A DNA stretch of 64,000 nucleotides from Ascaphus truei (lineage: Eukaryota; Chordata; Amphibia; Anura; Ascaphidae), in assembly GCA_036426205.1 (NCBI GenBank), contig CM071569.1:285256418-285320417 (forward strand), in the 5' to 3' direction. Position 1 is the first letter of the stretch. Each line of letters opens with the position of its first letter. The notes below the pieces were generated by a model. That model saw only the letters and a list, made by a program, of their open reading frames with translations. It searched no databases and was not told the origin of the DNA. This document shows positions 19,871 through 32,272 of this stretch, piece after piece. The translations under genes were made by a program, and so were the position numbers.

Positions 19871-22800
19871 CCTCTTCCACAGCAGCAAACGGATTCATGG
19901 TTTGAGAAATGAGGTATGGGAGGCGAGCCCTGTATAGTCTCCATAATGTAAATAAGAGTTATTTGATGTAACTGTACCCTTTGCCTGCTCTAAGTGTGTG
20001 GGAGGATTTCTGTAGCCACCGGTATGCGCGGAAGCAGGCGCAGTTTATTGCAAGTAAACACATCTGTGCTTCTCCAGCAGCTGTTAGAAGTGTTACATCA
20101 ACGCCAGGCACAATATCTGGAGAACATACATTGGCTGCTTTTTAAACATACTGCACCGACACACTTTATTCGAGCAAATACCCAGTATGTACCTGGCAGA
20201 TACCTGGAATGCGCCGCTCCTCACCTCTGACAAGCCCCGTTGCGTTTGCCTTCCCAGCCTGGGTTCATGCCTGGCTGACGGGCGGCTGATCTGTTAAATG
20301 ATAATGATTAGGATTTAATAGGCTGCAATGCTTCGCGTGTCTACCAGATGGCATAAATTCATGAATTGTAATGCAGTATATATATATATATACTGTGCAG
20401 TATTGCAGCCAGCGGGAATAAAATGCTTCAATCCCTGCTTGGAAAATACCTCAATGCACTCGGGCAGAAAACAGTCACAAACCTCAATACACCCGGGTAT
20501 ACCCGAATTCGTGGGACTAGCCGAGCTCGAATAAAGTGTGTCGCCAGTGTATGGGCTTGTCAAAAGTACAACATTGGCTACAGATGTAGCAAACCTTATT
20601 GTCTCCGGCACCGGAATATTAATGATGGAGGGGTGGTCCCACCTGGAAACATGGAACCCCCCGCAGCGCGATCGAGGCAGACCCTGACTCGGGACCCGCA
20701 GACGTTCGCTTCTTCGACTGTCTCCAGGACAGGGAGTCTCGTTACATCTGTACTTGTAAAAATAGCTTTTCCGTGGAACGGTTACTAGAACAATACGGGT
20801 GCAATGATTAGTCCCTCCGCAATTAGAGCTTGTAATTTGTTGGAAGCCGAGGCTCAGAAAGGTGAACTCAGTGAGTTTTTAATTTGGAAGGCGAGTGACT
20901 ATCCTGCTTCTGAAATATGACGTCAGCTTACTGCTCACGGAACCCTTCCACTGTGCCGGTCCCAGCACCAGAGTTTCAGCGGACTAAGGCTGGGGCCATG
21001 GTGCCTTCTCCCGAGCGGAGACGCACGGAGTCTGAGGGTAAGCAGGTGCTTTCCCTGGCCATGGTGGACGGGCCGTGGGGGGCATTCCTGGGGGCGTTCC
21101 TAGTGATGTCGCGGAGCTTGTGCGCTCTCATTGGGCGAACCGCTCACGTGTCCGGTCTGTCGATCTGAGAAATCAGTTTTACTGATTTTCTCACGCAACG
21201 CGCGCCCCCTCCCGCTTCCGCGCACACGCGCCCGCATACCGCATAGACGCGAACACTGCCTTAATGCAGTCTGTTTGTCCGCACGGTCTGCGGCACCATG
21301 TCCGAGGCCTAAGGCAGCGATCACATTGTTGCGGTGCGTACCTTGATGACATGATCGGAAGAGGAGGCCAGCAAAAGTACCACAATGCTCTCTGAACTTC
21401 ATAAGGACCACTGACATGCCAGCTCTGGGTACACAGAAAATGTGACAAGGGCACTGTGAAGGTTAAACCAGCAATACCTCAAATACACTGAATTCAGGTC
21501 ATGAAAAGTTCATTAGCGGAGATCTACTTTTGGCTTTTCATTTTTTGTGGTTCTTCGCAGCATTAGCCGACACCATGATAAGCTCTGTTGTCTGAATTTG
21601 TGTGGCCGGCCATTTTAATATCCCTGGGAGGAAAATGTTCAGCCAAGGAAATCTCTGAAACGGAAGTGCATAAAAAGGGGGGCAGCGCTGAAGGAGGCGG
21701 ACTTTACACAGGTAAAAAGGAAGGAAACACCGATTTGTTTTATAGTTAGTAGAACCGACCATTAAAAAAAAACTACAAACCAGGGCTATATCCAAGTAAC
21801 AATTATAACCTGATGTATAACATGTGCCCCTTACTTTAGGGGTTAGGTGCTCAGGCACTGTACAGTAACCCTTTGGCTGCCAGAAGTCAAAGTAACGCAT
21901 AATACTGCAAGTTGCTCTGGCACAGAGAGGGTTATGATCGTCTGTTAGGCTTTCTTCAATAAAATGGTTGATGCAAATGGTTACTAGCATCTCTCTGTAT
22001 CTAAAGGTGTGTGTGTGTGCCTCCTGGAATCCACACTGTAATCGACGGCAGAGGACATTATAAAAGAAGGGGTCTTTTCCTATAGCCCCTTCCCCTTCCT
22101 TATGCCCTTGACACCCTACGCCCTCTCTTATTTTCCCATATATATTTCTAATCCATAATAAATACGAAATGGGCCAATATGGAAAGCAGAGTGAAAAAAA
22201 GTCATTTAAAAAAAAAAAAAAGTCGCAGAGCTTAGTTTGCATCATATTACATTTGGGACCCTCGGAAACATGACGATCAATGCTAAGTGATTTGCGTGGG
22301 AGGCGTATGTGCATATACTGTAGCAGAGGGCTCGGTATATGTGGCTGCAGATTGTATAGGTGAGCGCAGGGTGAGAGTGATGTGCGTTTCGCTGCGCGTG
22401 GGTAGGTGGAAGAGATGACTCAGGGTGGGAAGGAGAGGGTGAGTCAGACGGGTCCTGTGTGTGAATAGTTTGCTAGATAGGGAAGGTAATCCTGTCAGTG
22501 TGCCAGCCAAACCTGACAAGTACTTCATTAGACAGCACTTATATTAACCCCTGCACTACCTTCTAAAGCGGAGGAGTTAAAGAGAACGCAAACATACAGG
22601 GCTCTTTGAGTCCGCTTCATGCTGGGGCTATTGGCACCAGAGGGGCTTTTTGTTGACTGCTAGGAGTAATATTTGAAAGCGATGTGTTAAAGTTTCTGCC
22701 GCTAATAACTGCCCTGTTCTTTACATTGATTAAACATCTCTCCCAGAAAGAGACTGTGAGCTTTACAGGGCGGTGGCTCCTTTTCCTAATGCAGGGGAGG

Positions 22801-22884
22801 CCAACTCCGGTGTTTTATTTTTATGTCTGTAGCACTTTTTCCCATTATACGGTATCTCATATTATGTTACTTGGCGTGTTACTG
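19871..22884. other. Mostly unique DNA with a CpG-rich segment
   Basis: 20640-21350 is rich in CpG (CGCGCGCCCCCTCCCGC near 21200) and has a small palindrome, GAGAAATCAGTTTTACTGATTTTCTC (21169-21194, two arms). It might be a CpG island or a GC-rich transposon remnant. I see no convincing exon. A long minus-strand frame at 21538-22314 has no protein-like signature. Confidence 0.35.
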
Positions 22885-23010
22885 CTGTGAAGCGCTGTGT
22901 ACACACAGCACATGTACACACAGCACATGTACACACAGCACATGTACACAGAGCACATGGGATGGCGCAATACAAATAAAGATCAACATACATACAAATA
23001 TAAACAATAA
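22885..23010 (+). repeat. LINE 3' end with expanded 15-bp repeat
   Basis: GTGAAGCGCTGTGTACA...GATGGCGCAATACAAATAAAG is the plus-strand version of the LINE tail seen at 19136 and 55682. In the middle, ACACAGCACATGTAC is repeated about 3.5 times, a local expansion. Confidence 0.75.
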
Positions 23011-23837
23011 ATAGTCTCCCGGCTCCCAGGATTAGATCATATGGTCAAAATCATTTCTCTCACCCCCCTGTTCCATTTCCTGTGCATCTGTGTGGTGCTG
23101 AAACCTTCCTGCACAAGAGGATGGCGGCTTCACTGCACAAAGTTAACAACGCCATCGCTTTTTTTTCCCACATGGTTGGAATTCAATATATCAATTAACC
23201 CTTCAGTGCCCTATGGACGTATAGAATGTGTTCGGAAAGGTGGTATCCTGGAGGCTTATGATATATTGTATGATGTAGGTTTTCTAGGGGGCGTTTGCAC
23301 TCAGACCCCCCCCCCCAAACAAAATGGAATAGTAGGACCCTCCCTTTCCGTTAACATCACCGGAAAGGAGGAAGCAATCGCGTGAGTGCTCAAGTCAGGG
23401 GGTCGCTGGGGGCAATGGAGGAGACAGGACCCTGCGGCACTGAATGGGTTACCCGAGTGAACACCCCCTCCCCCCCCACTTCTCTCCAGACTGGATGTGA
23501 GAGAGGCGACTGTGCTCTCAGGGAGAAAGTATCACAAATGACTTATAAGCTCTCACTGTTACATGAGAAAAATGACTGATGTAAAAGTGAGAGACAGACC
23601 CCAAAACTGGACGTTATCTTGTCGGATCTTCATTTTAATTTGGGACTGGGTTTTACCTGGGATACTGCTTTCACCTTGGTGTTCCAGTAGCGTTAGGTTT
23701 TTGTATTTATGGATATTACAGCTGCTTATATTTAATTCTGAATAGCATCCTACAATTACCAATAATAGTAATATTCATTCCCTCCCCCGCCCTTATATAG
23801 CACTGCCCGTGTATACTGTACATATATCTACACTTAT
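23011..23837. other. Unique DNA, no feature recognised
   Basis: Short homopolymer runs (C at about 23312 and 23470) and no credible coding frame. Confidence 0.4.
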
Positions 23838-24243
23838 CTGAGATCTGACTCCAAAAGACTATTCACGGTCCCAAGGTTCAGCAAAGTATCCGGTCGCTCC
23901 TCCTTCTCTTACCGTGCACCCCACAACTGGAACAGTCTACCTGAGACTCTCACAGCCGCCACCAGTCTAAGTTCTTTCAAAACTAAAGCTGTCTCACATT
24001 TTAATCTGGTCTGTAACTGTTACATACGCCCATAACATATGTTATCTCTTACTGTGCATGCAATGTCTCGTATATAATGTATAACCCTGTTCACTTAATG
24101 TAACTATGTATTTGTAACAATGTATTTGTAACCATGTATTATTTGTCATCTTAACGCTATACCCAGGACATGCATGAAACCGAGAGGTAACTCTCAATGT
24201 ATTACTTCCTGGTAACACATTTGATAAATAAAATAAATATAAC
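23838..24243 (+). repeat. Rex/L2-type LINE 3' end
   Basis: It matches the C-terminal and 3' UTR part of the LINE at 11418-12735, on the opposite strand: GAGATCTGACTCCAAAAGAC, CGGTCGCTCCTCCTTCTC and CAACTGGAACAGTC. It ends with GAGAGGTAACTCTC, TATTACTTCCTGGTAAC and a short AATAAAATAAAT tail. Confidence 0.85.
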
Positions 24244-25784
24244 TTTACAGGTACTATTAGCCCCGGCCCTAAGAGCTTACAATCTACTTTTGGTGCCTGA
24301 ATCGCAGGGAGATAAAGTGACTTGCTCCAGGTTACATAGAAAGCTGACACAAGGATTCAATCCAGATTCACCCACTTCGAAGACAGTTTTCTTACCATGA
24401 ACCTAGACTCCCTTGGTGATGTTTTTCATATACTGTGAGTAGTTGCTTTGTAACCTTATTTATGTTGGGTTGTGGCGGAGCGGAGGAGGAGTGGGGGGGG
24501 GGGGGGGGGGGGGGTAACCACAATAATAGAAGGTTCTGTGTTTGGTAAATCTATAGTAGTGCCATGTTTTTTGTTAAAAGTGAAGTAATAGTTTGAATGT
24601 ATATAGGCATATATGTAATCTCTGCACCTGAGGTATCAATGTCACAGTTGTAACATTTTATGCTGGTGCAGAATAAAGACATTGCACAGCGGGAAGGTAA
24701 CATATTCTGCTATGTTGATACATTGCTGGAGCTGTCCAAAACATTCAGCATCCCTCGAAACATTCAACATCTCGCCTCACTAAAGACATTCAGATAGACA
24801 CAGAGGCTTTAGCTGAAGGATAGCATGACTGCGTCCGAGGGAGATGAGGGGGAGGGACAGGTTGTTGTGTATGGTCAGTATAAGGGGTGTGGGAAAAGGT
24901 ATATAGGAAGGGGCCGGAGGGTGCTCCTTCCTCTTTTTAATCCAGACCAGTAAGAAGCAGACGAAGGAGCAGCAGAGTAGACCGAAGGATGCTGAGCGCA
25001 TGGCCCAGCGGAGGAGCAGCAGGACGAGGACCGAGGCAGCAGGCGTGGGGAACGTCGGTGAGGAGGCCTGGCTCTCCAGTCTGCGTGCAGAGAGTGAAAG
25101 AAGAGGTGAGGCCTGGCTCCTGGAAAGAATCCTGGGCTCTGGAGGAGGTTTGTGGTGGAACAGAGGGGTCATCGGAGGTTGGAGGCATCACTGAAAGGTC
25201 AGTGGTGATCTCTGGAGTGTTAACGAGGTCAGAGCAGTGATGCTGGCCTATAAGAAGCATCGGGGGGGGTCTATGCCTGTGAGGGTGGGGATATCGGTGC
25301 CCCTGCCCCCTGGAGAGACAGCCAGGGAGCAGGTAGGACAGCGAGGGATAGGGGAACCTCCGGTGGGGAGGGAGCGGGGTGAAGCATCCCAGGCTGGCTC
25401 AAGTTAGGCGGGCGGCCTGCAGATGGGAGAGTGGGAGGGAACCAGCACCTACATTTGCACCGGAAGGAGGGAGAAGCAGCTGGGGGGAGTAGGGGTCAGG
25501 AGGGTAGGTTGCCCCTTACCGGGAGGGGATTAGCCAGGGATAGATCCAGTGGGACTGACTGGCGATGATGTAGGGCAGCAGGGTGCAGGGTAGAGGCAGT
25601 GCTGGCATAGTTTCACCGCCAAGCCTGGCAAGGGTCAGTCAATGCACAGCAGCAGCAGCAGCAGCAGGGCAGCTGTAGGGCCACCGGAGGCTGCAGGAGA
25701 TGCGGGCTCATGAGGAAGCTGTGGAGGCTGCAGGCAGAAGGAAAGGTATACTGGGATATACCGAATAACTAAACATGGGAAGGA
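24244..25784. other. Repeat fragment, poly(G), and purine-rich unique DNA
   Basis: 24255-24400 carries a LINE-tail-like fragment (CCCTAAGAGCTTACAATCTA, also at 52430). A pure G run lies at 24498-24514. 24880-25260 has a TATA-like GGTATATAGG followed by purine-rich sequence, which could be a promoter or LTR remnant, but no boundary is seen. A (CAG)6-7 run is near 25650. Confidence 0.4.
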
Positions 25785-26012
25785 TGTTGATCGAGGGAAG
25801 AATCTGATTGCCAATGTTTGGTTCAGGAAGGAATTTATATTTCCCTTTACGTGACATGATTGGATAATGTGTCACTGGGTTTTTGTTTTCCTTCCTCTGG
25901 ATCAAAATACTATCAATACAAATATAGGATAAGTATCTAACATAGGCATAGGTTGGCATTGATGGCCGTATGTCTTTTGTTTAACCTCATCTACTATGTA
26001 ACTATGTAACTA
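25785..26012 (+). repeat. Interspersed repeat ending in AACCTCATCTACTATGTAAC
   Basis: The run of TTGATCGAGGGAAGAATCTG, AGGAAGGAATTT, TTCCTTCCTCTGGATCAA and GGCCGTATGTCTTTTG, then CTCATCTACTATGTAAC, is a dispersed repeat common in anuran sequences, recognised from general familiarity. It carries no coding frame. Confidence 0.6.
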
Positions 26013-26511
26013 ACGATGTAGCATGGCATTCTTGAATGTATTCCTTCATAACAGAGCATCTCTTCTGTGTCCAACGCTACACCAACCACAGAGAGAAAAG
26101 AACAGGAGCGCACCTTTCTCTGCAGAACAAGCTGCAGCTAGTATGTGAAATCTACTTAACGTGTCCTTTTCCTTCCTTTCTTTCGTGCGTGCGTGGAATT
26201 CATTCTGAACAAAGGATGCAAATACTCTGCATTATTCCCGAGGGAAATACAGGGTAAAATGAAAAGCTTTTCTTTTACATCTGTTGGGCGTATTATTGTT
26301 CTAGAACGCGCCGCCTGCGGTGCGCACGGAATAGGCTTTCACACGTCTCTGTGTTCACTCTTTCAAGGTTACACGCTGGAAGGACCTCACAGGCACTTAG
26401 GGGTTAAGTCCTGCTGCAGTCTCATTTACCAAAACGCTATCATGCTGTATGTTCTTCTTGGCCTTGATTATCCTGACTGCGTTGTGTACAGAAAATACAA
26501 ATCCCACGTTG

Positions 26512-26757
26512 TGAGCACATTCATATGTCTCAGACAGGTCTGCAACCCTGCCCTTCCCCATTACCTCTTAGAATATTATGCTTCCACTGCAACCAGGGAT
26601 TCTGGGTAATGACATGCAAATGAGCAGTGTCACCTTTTGCTTCTGGTCCATTTTAACATGGACTCCTATAGGCTCATGTCTGCCGTATTACCTCAGCTTT
26701 TCAGCACAGCCTGGGTTAAAGAAGTGCAGAGCCAGTAACCCTGCTCACAGACAGCTT
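26512..26757 (+). repeat. Interspersed repeat family R1, copy 3
   Basis: Best-preserved copy of the family at 3938 and 8462, with CTGCAACCCTGCCCTTCCCC, ATGCAAATGAGCAGTG and AGTGCAGAGCCAGTAACCC. A weaker partial match is near 31376. Confidence 0.7.
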
Positions 26758-27299
26758 TTTTTGACTGCACTGTGAAATTCACAAAATTCCAGTAACAATA
26801 TTGGCCCAGCAGAAGTGTAGGTTTGTTGCAGGTTGTGATGCCATTTAATGGACCAACTTAAAACGTTGCTTTAGATTATGTTGCACCTCTCTACAATCCA
26901 TCTGAACATCAGGCCTTCCGAGAACCCATATACCACATTGGACAAGTACTACTGTATGTCCGTGCAGTACAATATCGCCACCATTGTGAACCCTGCTATT
27001 AAACTCCAAACAAATTGTTACCAATCAAAGGAATCACTGCATGCTTCTTGTTCCTGTTAAAATCAGCGGTATACTGCAGCTCACTTTGCCATTGTATCAT
27101 TTAGACCATGGCACGCCTTTGTGTAAGAAACTATGCTTCACAATGTATCTTCACAATAAAATGCTAAAAGCAGCAATGAAATGCGTTACCTGGCTGAGTA
27201 CTTTCACTACAATGTATCTTTGATATACATTTCTAAGATCCACAAATCTCCATTAAGTTACTTAATGTCACGTTAACCCAACTATTAGTCATGTTCCTG
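26758..27299. other. No recognised feature
   Basis: Unique-looking AT-rich DNA. Confidence 0.45.
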
Positions 27300-27797
27300 T
27301 CTTGCCTTCAAATACTTTCTGGGCAAGCTACCCATCTATCTGAACAAGCCCCTCACCCCTATCACATGCAGCACTTATTCTCTGAGATCTGACTCCAAAA
27401 GACTGTTCATGGTCCTAAGGTTCAGCAAAGTATCCGGCCGCTCCTCCTTCTCTTACCGTGCACCCCAAAACTGGAACAGTCTACCGGAGACTCTCACAGC
27501 CACCACCAGTCTAAGTTGTTTCATAACTAAAGCTGTCTCACATATTAATCTGGTCTGTAACTGTTACCTACGCCTATAATATATATTATCTGTAACTGTT
27601 ACATACGCCTATAATATATATTATCTCTTACTGTGCATGCAATGTCTTGTATATAATGTACTGTATAACCTGCTCACTTAATGTAACCATGTATCTGTCA
27701 TGATAACTCTGTGCCCAGGACATACATGAAAACGAGAGGTAACTCTCATTGTATTACTTCCTGGTAACACACATTTTATAAATAAATAAATAAATAA
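27300..27797 (+). repeat. Rex/L2-type LINE 3' end
   Basis: Plus-strand copy of the 11418/23838 family. It starts within the last coding part (TTTCTGGGCAAGCTACCC) and ends with TATTACTTCCTGGTAAC and (AAAT)4. A local duplication around TAATATATATTATCT(GTAACTGTTACATACGCC) is present at 27575-27630. Confidence 0.85.
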
Positions 27798-28287
27798 TGT
27801 TCTTTTCCATAAAGATTATCTGCAAAATGAGAGGATGTATTGTCGGAAATCTACAAAGGTTTGTTTCGTTTAACGCGGGGACTTTACATTAAATTAATAC
27901 CTACACTTGGTGTCACTCGCATACAGGCGCTGAAGCAGGGGTTTTGCAGGGTCTGGGCGGGTGTAACACCACAGTTAGGTTGGATTCAGGGAACATAGCA
28001 TTATTTACCCTGCGTTATCTCCCTCTCCTTTCTTTCTTAACCAGAGCTTAACCCCTGTTTCATGGACCGAGTGGCAGTAACGCTAAGACACAGTGACTGG
28101 CAGGTAACACAATAATGTGATGTGAACACTGTGCTAATGAGATGTAGAAAGGCCGTTGTTGTTGCATAGAATTATCTTTGCGGGTGTGCGTTAACCGCAG
28201 GGACCATAAGGTCCGCCCCTGCTTTAGGTTAACATCCCATTATGAGCCCTGATTTACGCAGCTTTGTCGATCTAGACCTAAGTGAGG
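27798..28287. other. No recognised feature
   Basis: Mixed unique sequence. No repeat border or protein-like frame was found. Confidence 0.4.
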
Positions 28288-28305
28288 CTGCTACATTACA
28301 CACAC

Positions 28306-28440
28306 TCCTTGATAAAGAACAAGACGTTCGAAACGCGTAGGAGGTCTTTTTCCTATGCTGTGTTGACTCCATTAAAGATTTTTTGTACTTTGGATCCTCT
28401 CCTGACTCCTGTTTTTGGCTGTGCTCTACTCTTCTCATCT
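28306..28440 (+). mobile_element. 135-bp hairpin-led insertion with 18-bp TSD
   Basis: CTGCTACATTACACACAC is found at 28288-28305 and 28441-28458, a perfect 18-bp target duplication. The insert begins at once with TCCTTGATAAAG, a stem GAAC/GTTC, and CGAAACGCGTAGG. It continues through CCATTAAAG and TTTGTACTTTGGATCC and ends CTTCTCAT. It is thus a small self-contained mobile unit whose 5' end is the hairpin. It contains no coding capacity and must have been mobilised in trans. Confidence 0.8.
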
Positions 28441-28463
28441 CTGCTACATTACACACACCTGGT

Positions 28464-29264
28464 TGTAAGGATTACCGAAGTACAGCTGCTCCGCGCATCT
28501 TCTCGAGCACCACCGCGCATGCGCGGGGTGCCTATGGACCACATTCCTTACCAGACGTGAGCAGCATGCACGCGCGCCAAAATGGCGTCATCCGACGCCG
28601 CAGACTCTGGCTCCGCCCCCGGATCATGACGCACACTGACTGCGCGCAGAGCTCGCATGTCACACGTGCACCATGCCCCAAGCTCCGTGTCAAGGTTCTT
28701 TAGCTGCACAAACAGCTACACCTGCTTGTTGAGCCCTGGACCTATCACAGCTATCACAGAGGCCGCGCCCCCGCTCCACCCCCCCTGGGGGCTGGCTGAC
28801 CCAGCCTATATATGCTCACCAATGTTATAGGCACATTGGCTGAGCATAGATTCATGTTGCTCTGTGTTTACCCTTGCTGTTCCTGCCTTGTTCCTGTCCT
28901 GTTGCTTTGTTCCAGTTTTTGATCTTCTGTGTACCGAACCGGCTTGCTTTGACTACTCCAGCCTCTGGCTCCTGATCTTGGCTACCTCTGACTCCTCGCT
29001 CCACTCTAATCCTGAACTCGGCATTGCACCTCGACCACTCTCCACTCTCCAACCCTGACATCGGCAAAAGTACCTTCTACGCTCCAGATATCTCCTACGT
29101 TGAACTCGGCAAGTATAAAGACTACTCTGATATCTATATCCCTGACCCTGATGTCAAGACAAACCTACACTCCGCACGTGGCCCCGTGCCTGTGGCTGGT
29201 GTTTGTTACTACTCCCATCTCAGTACCGGGGTCTCGTCCTGTTTGTGGGGAGCCCAGCGTGACA
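28464..29264 (+). repeat. Solo LTR with 5-bp TSD
   Basis: It starts TGTAAGGATT and ends GCGTGACA (TG...CA). CTGGT lies immediately before (28459-28463) and after (29265-29269), a 5-bp target duplication. A TATA-like CTATATATG is at about 28804-28812, and the downstream half is a CT-rich CTCTGGCTCCTGA-type sequence, as in vertebrate Ty3/gypsy-like LTRs. No internal region or second LTR is present. Confidence 0.8.
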
Positions 29265-29349
29265 CTGGTAACCACGTTAAATCAGCAGAGCCTTCTATAA
29301 AGGGTGTGTTAAAAGCTGCCGTCCAGTTACTTACTTTGCAATGGGCAAA

Positions 29350-29600
29350 GAAGGTTGGGGGGGCCGTGTTGGTCCTTGCTTCCATGTAGTAACAAAGGAG
29401 GGAAGTAGTTGATATGTTACAAGCTTTCCAACCTCTCGGGGTGCTTCATCGGGTCTGGCAGAAATACAGAAACACACTATTACATACAGTGTTTCTAAGA
29501 GGGATATCTGGGTGCAGCAGGTAACCCCGACCCTGAGAGGTGTGAAAGCTTGTAACATAACTACTTGTTGGTCCAATAAAAGGCATCATGACCCGTACTC
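29350..29600. mobile_element. Inverted pair of hairpin-led units, GAAAGCTTGTAAC type
   Basis: The minus-strand unit starts GATGAAGCACCCC and reads GGTTGGAAAGCTTGTAACAT, ending near GGACCAACACGGCC (about 29365). A plus-strand unit at 29524-29600 reads GACCCTGAGAGGTGTGAAAG, then CTTGTAACATAACTACTTG, then TTGGTCCAATAAAAGG. They face each other across about 70 bp. The end text GGAC(C/T)AACACGGC recurs at 48115-48135. No clear target duplication. Confidence 0.65.
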
Positions 29601-29661
29601 CCTCTCCCTCCTTTGTTATTGGAACCTCTTCATGGTCACTTGCTTGTATTTGTGTGTCTAT

Positions 29662-29675
29662 GGCGGCGGCGGCGG

Positions 29676-29756
<81 letters not shown>

Positions 29757-29757
29757 A
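29662..29757 (+). repeat. (GGC)5 followed by (ATC)n microsatellite
   Basis: Five GGC triplets run into about 26 ATC triplets. Poly-His, poly-Ile and similar frames are artefacts. Confidence 0.97.
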
Positions 29758-30139
29758 ATCCTCTTCATCATGTTCTACAAATAAATGTACACATTATTAA
29801 ATGGCATGTTAATCTCTGCTGTGTTACTATGTAATTCTACTGTGTCAAAAGTAACAACTAACATGTTTCCATACGTTTTATAACCTCACATTAAAAACTA
29901 CCTTGAATTAAGAATAATGTTTGGACTCAGTATGAAATATGAGTGAATGAAAACTTGCTGTAAACTCACAACTCCTACATGATAGTTAACATCACTAACA
30001 CAATACAAGTTGCCTTACACTTCATTTTCACTGACACTAAGTAATCGTATTTAAAGAAGATGTGCAAAACAAATAATGAACATGACAACATAACATATAG
30101 AAGAGCACATATTATATGGCCACCAACTGATACACTCAC

Positions 30140-30217
30140 CTTCTAGGTGTGTTGAGCTGGCTGACCCAGGTGAAGACACTTGTTCCCTCTCAGGTGACAC
30201 ATGTCCTTCAGGGGCAA
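30140..30217 (-). CDS. Myb/SANT-like transposon protein, exon 3
   Basis: The acceptor TATATATAG precedes 30217 and the donor GTGAGTGTA follows 30140. The 78-bp exon keeps the same phase-1 pattern and encodes APEGHVSPEREQVSSPGSAS followed by STHLE. No stop occurs, so at least one more exon is expected at lower coordinates, but none is recognisable down to the microsatellite at 29757. Confidence 0.6.
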
Positions 30218-31615
30218 CTATATATAACAATAACATAAGTTTTACATTTACATGTGTAAATATTGAACAAACAGTTATTGTATGTTCTGTATTTATGAGT
30301 ACGTAACAGCATCAGTTCCTTAACCCAAAATTTTTGTGTGAAAGTGAACATAAATAGTTGTAATAACAATGTACATGCCTGTGTACTTAGAACTTTTGAG
30401 TTCCCTAACATAAAACATACTATGTTTCTGCAGTAATGCGTGAGGATAAATAGATAAAATTTGTACATAAAAATCATATGTTGTGTAGTGATATCAGTAT
30501 CATAATGTACATAACTATCATGAGATGACCATTCACAATGGTTATCATGAAGGTGGTCATATTGCACAAAGTTTTGTTTTTGGTACAGGATATGTGTGGT
30601 ACATTAATATAAGATGTGGCACACCTGAATGTGGCTGTGACTCAACAAGACAACACATGCAGTGTGTGATAATGTGTCGTTGATAGTAGTAGTTCAACTA
30701 TAGATATGAGTGAACTAATGTGTGAGGTACGCTTTGATAAGTAATGAGTTGTTGGGGCATTTAGTAGCTAAAGTGAAGCTTTCAAATGAGTGTGATTAAC
30801 TTCAGTTGTGCTAGTCAGGTTGTAATAACGGTATTCCCTTCCCCAAAAAGCCTAATCAGCCACACCTTTCAATTACTTGAAACAGGTGAAAATGGTGTGA
30901 ACTAAGTTGACCCTAAAATGAGGCTGTAATTAGTGTGTGTGCTGAACCCCACCCCCTCTGTTGAAGTGTATGCTGTGATGAGATATTAATTGCAGCTGCT
31001 TTAACACAATGGTAGATGAGCTAAATAGTCGTGTGCAGTTTTTAAGTTATGAAAACAATGACATAAAATATGATACGTGTGCCTCATTATGCTGTCTGTA
31101 TATGAGTTAAAGCAAAAATGGACCTTTTCATAAACAACTATAGATGTGTTAGTGCAAGTGATGTTTGTAGGCCGTTGCATGCAATATATTTGATGCATGC
31201 TTAAAATAGGCAGTAATGTCATGTTTGTCGGAGTAAAATAAATAAAATACACAATAATATTATACATATTTCTGTTCTGTACCTGTAGCTAGTAATAATT
31301 TCTCATTAACATGTGTTACACATGTGTACTACCCTGTTGTTCCCCATCTTCGCCCACCATCAATTGCTTCCACTGCAGCAATGCATTTTGGGAATTCACA
31401 TGTAAATGAGCACGCAATGGCACGTGCTATATTAGTTACTGCTTTTAGTAGGACTACAACATATATGTCTATTTTGAGATATATATATATACAGAATCAG
31501 ACATATACATATATAGATGCAGGTATGCTTATATTGTGAAGACAGTATAAAAAGCAGTGTAAATATGCAAAATAACTGTAAGCAACGACACGCCTAGTAC
31601 AGTAATATTTCTCAC

Positions 31616-31921
31616 CTGGTGGAAATTGTGAGGGATAAATTCCTATATCACGGTCACCAGGTAAGCCTTCCACGACGACGGGAAGTAATTTTGCCCGAAG
31701 CAGCTCCTCCAATGGACTTAATATGAGACGTTGTGGTGTCGGCCCACCTCCAGTGCCAGTAGCATGCACGCGTTGGTGTTGTATTTTCTTTTTCAATTTG
31801 GACCTATTATCATCAAATCTCTTGTGACAATTCCGCTTGTCCCTCACATGATTCCCACACGCATTGACACCAATGACTATTGTGTCCCACATTTCTTTTC
31901 TGCTTGCTGAACTTGTCCGCC
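31616..31921 (-). CDS. Myb/SANT-like transposon protein, exon 2
   Basis: An acceptor TTTTTTCAAG precedes 31921. The exon starts with two bases that complete the Gly codon from exon 1, then reads RTSSASRKEMWDTIVIGVNACG, DKRNCHKRFDDNRSKLKKK, which completes the Myb/SANT-like domain (aromatic and basic residues of the last helix are visible). It continues through a Pro-rich linker with LSPLEELLRAKLLPVVVEG and ends FPPG, one base into a codon, at the donor GTGAGA (31615-31610). Intron 1 is 351 bp; intron 2 is 1.4 kb and contains an R1-like fragment near 31376. Confidence 0.75.
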
Positions 31922-32272
31922 CTTGAAAAACATATAAAATATATGAGGTAAATTAATAATAATAGAAGCACCAGTTTCCTACACTGCTAGCTGTTCCAAG
32001 AGATAGCAAACATGCTGTTTTATGTGTAATATGTGAAGCACATGAGCATTCACTACTAAACCTATACATGTAAGCAAGGTTGCATTCATATTGTATGCAG
32101 TTATGGCAAATTGACCGCCTGTGTTTAGTTGTCCTTGTAAGGCATGATAAAAAGCTGTGTTTCCAGACTAATTAACATAGAAAGATATTCTGAACCCATA
32201 TTTGCATATGAACAAAACTCAGATGACCTAGGATTACATGTATTTGAATAATAAATGTAAAGGTACACTTAC

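Noticed and set aside
20640..21350. CpG island promoter
   Set aside because: CpG-rich, but no TSS-like or exon evidence; GC-rich transposon remnants in this window look similar.
21538..22314. 258-residue minus-strand frame
   Set aside because: Includes a poly-Phe run from poly(A) and irregular composition; no domain or splice evidence.
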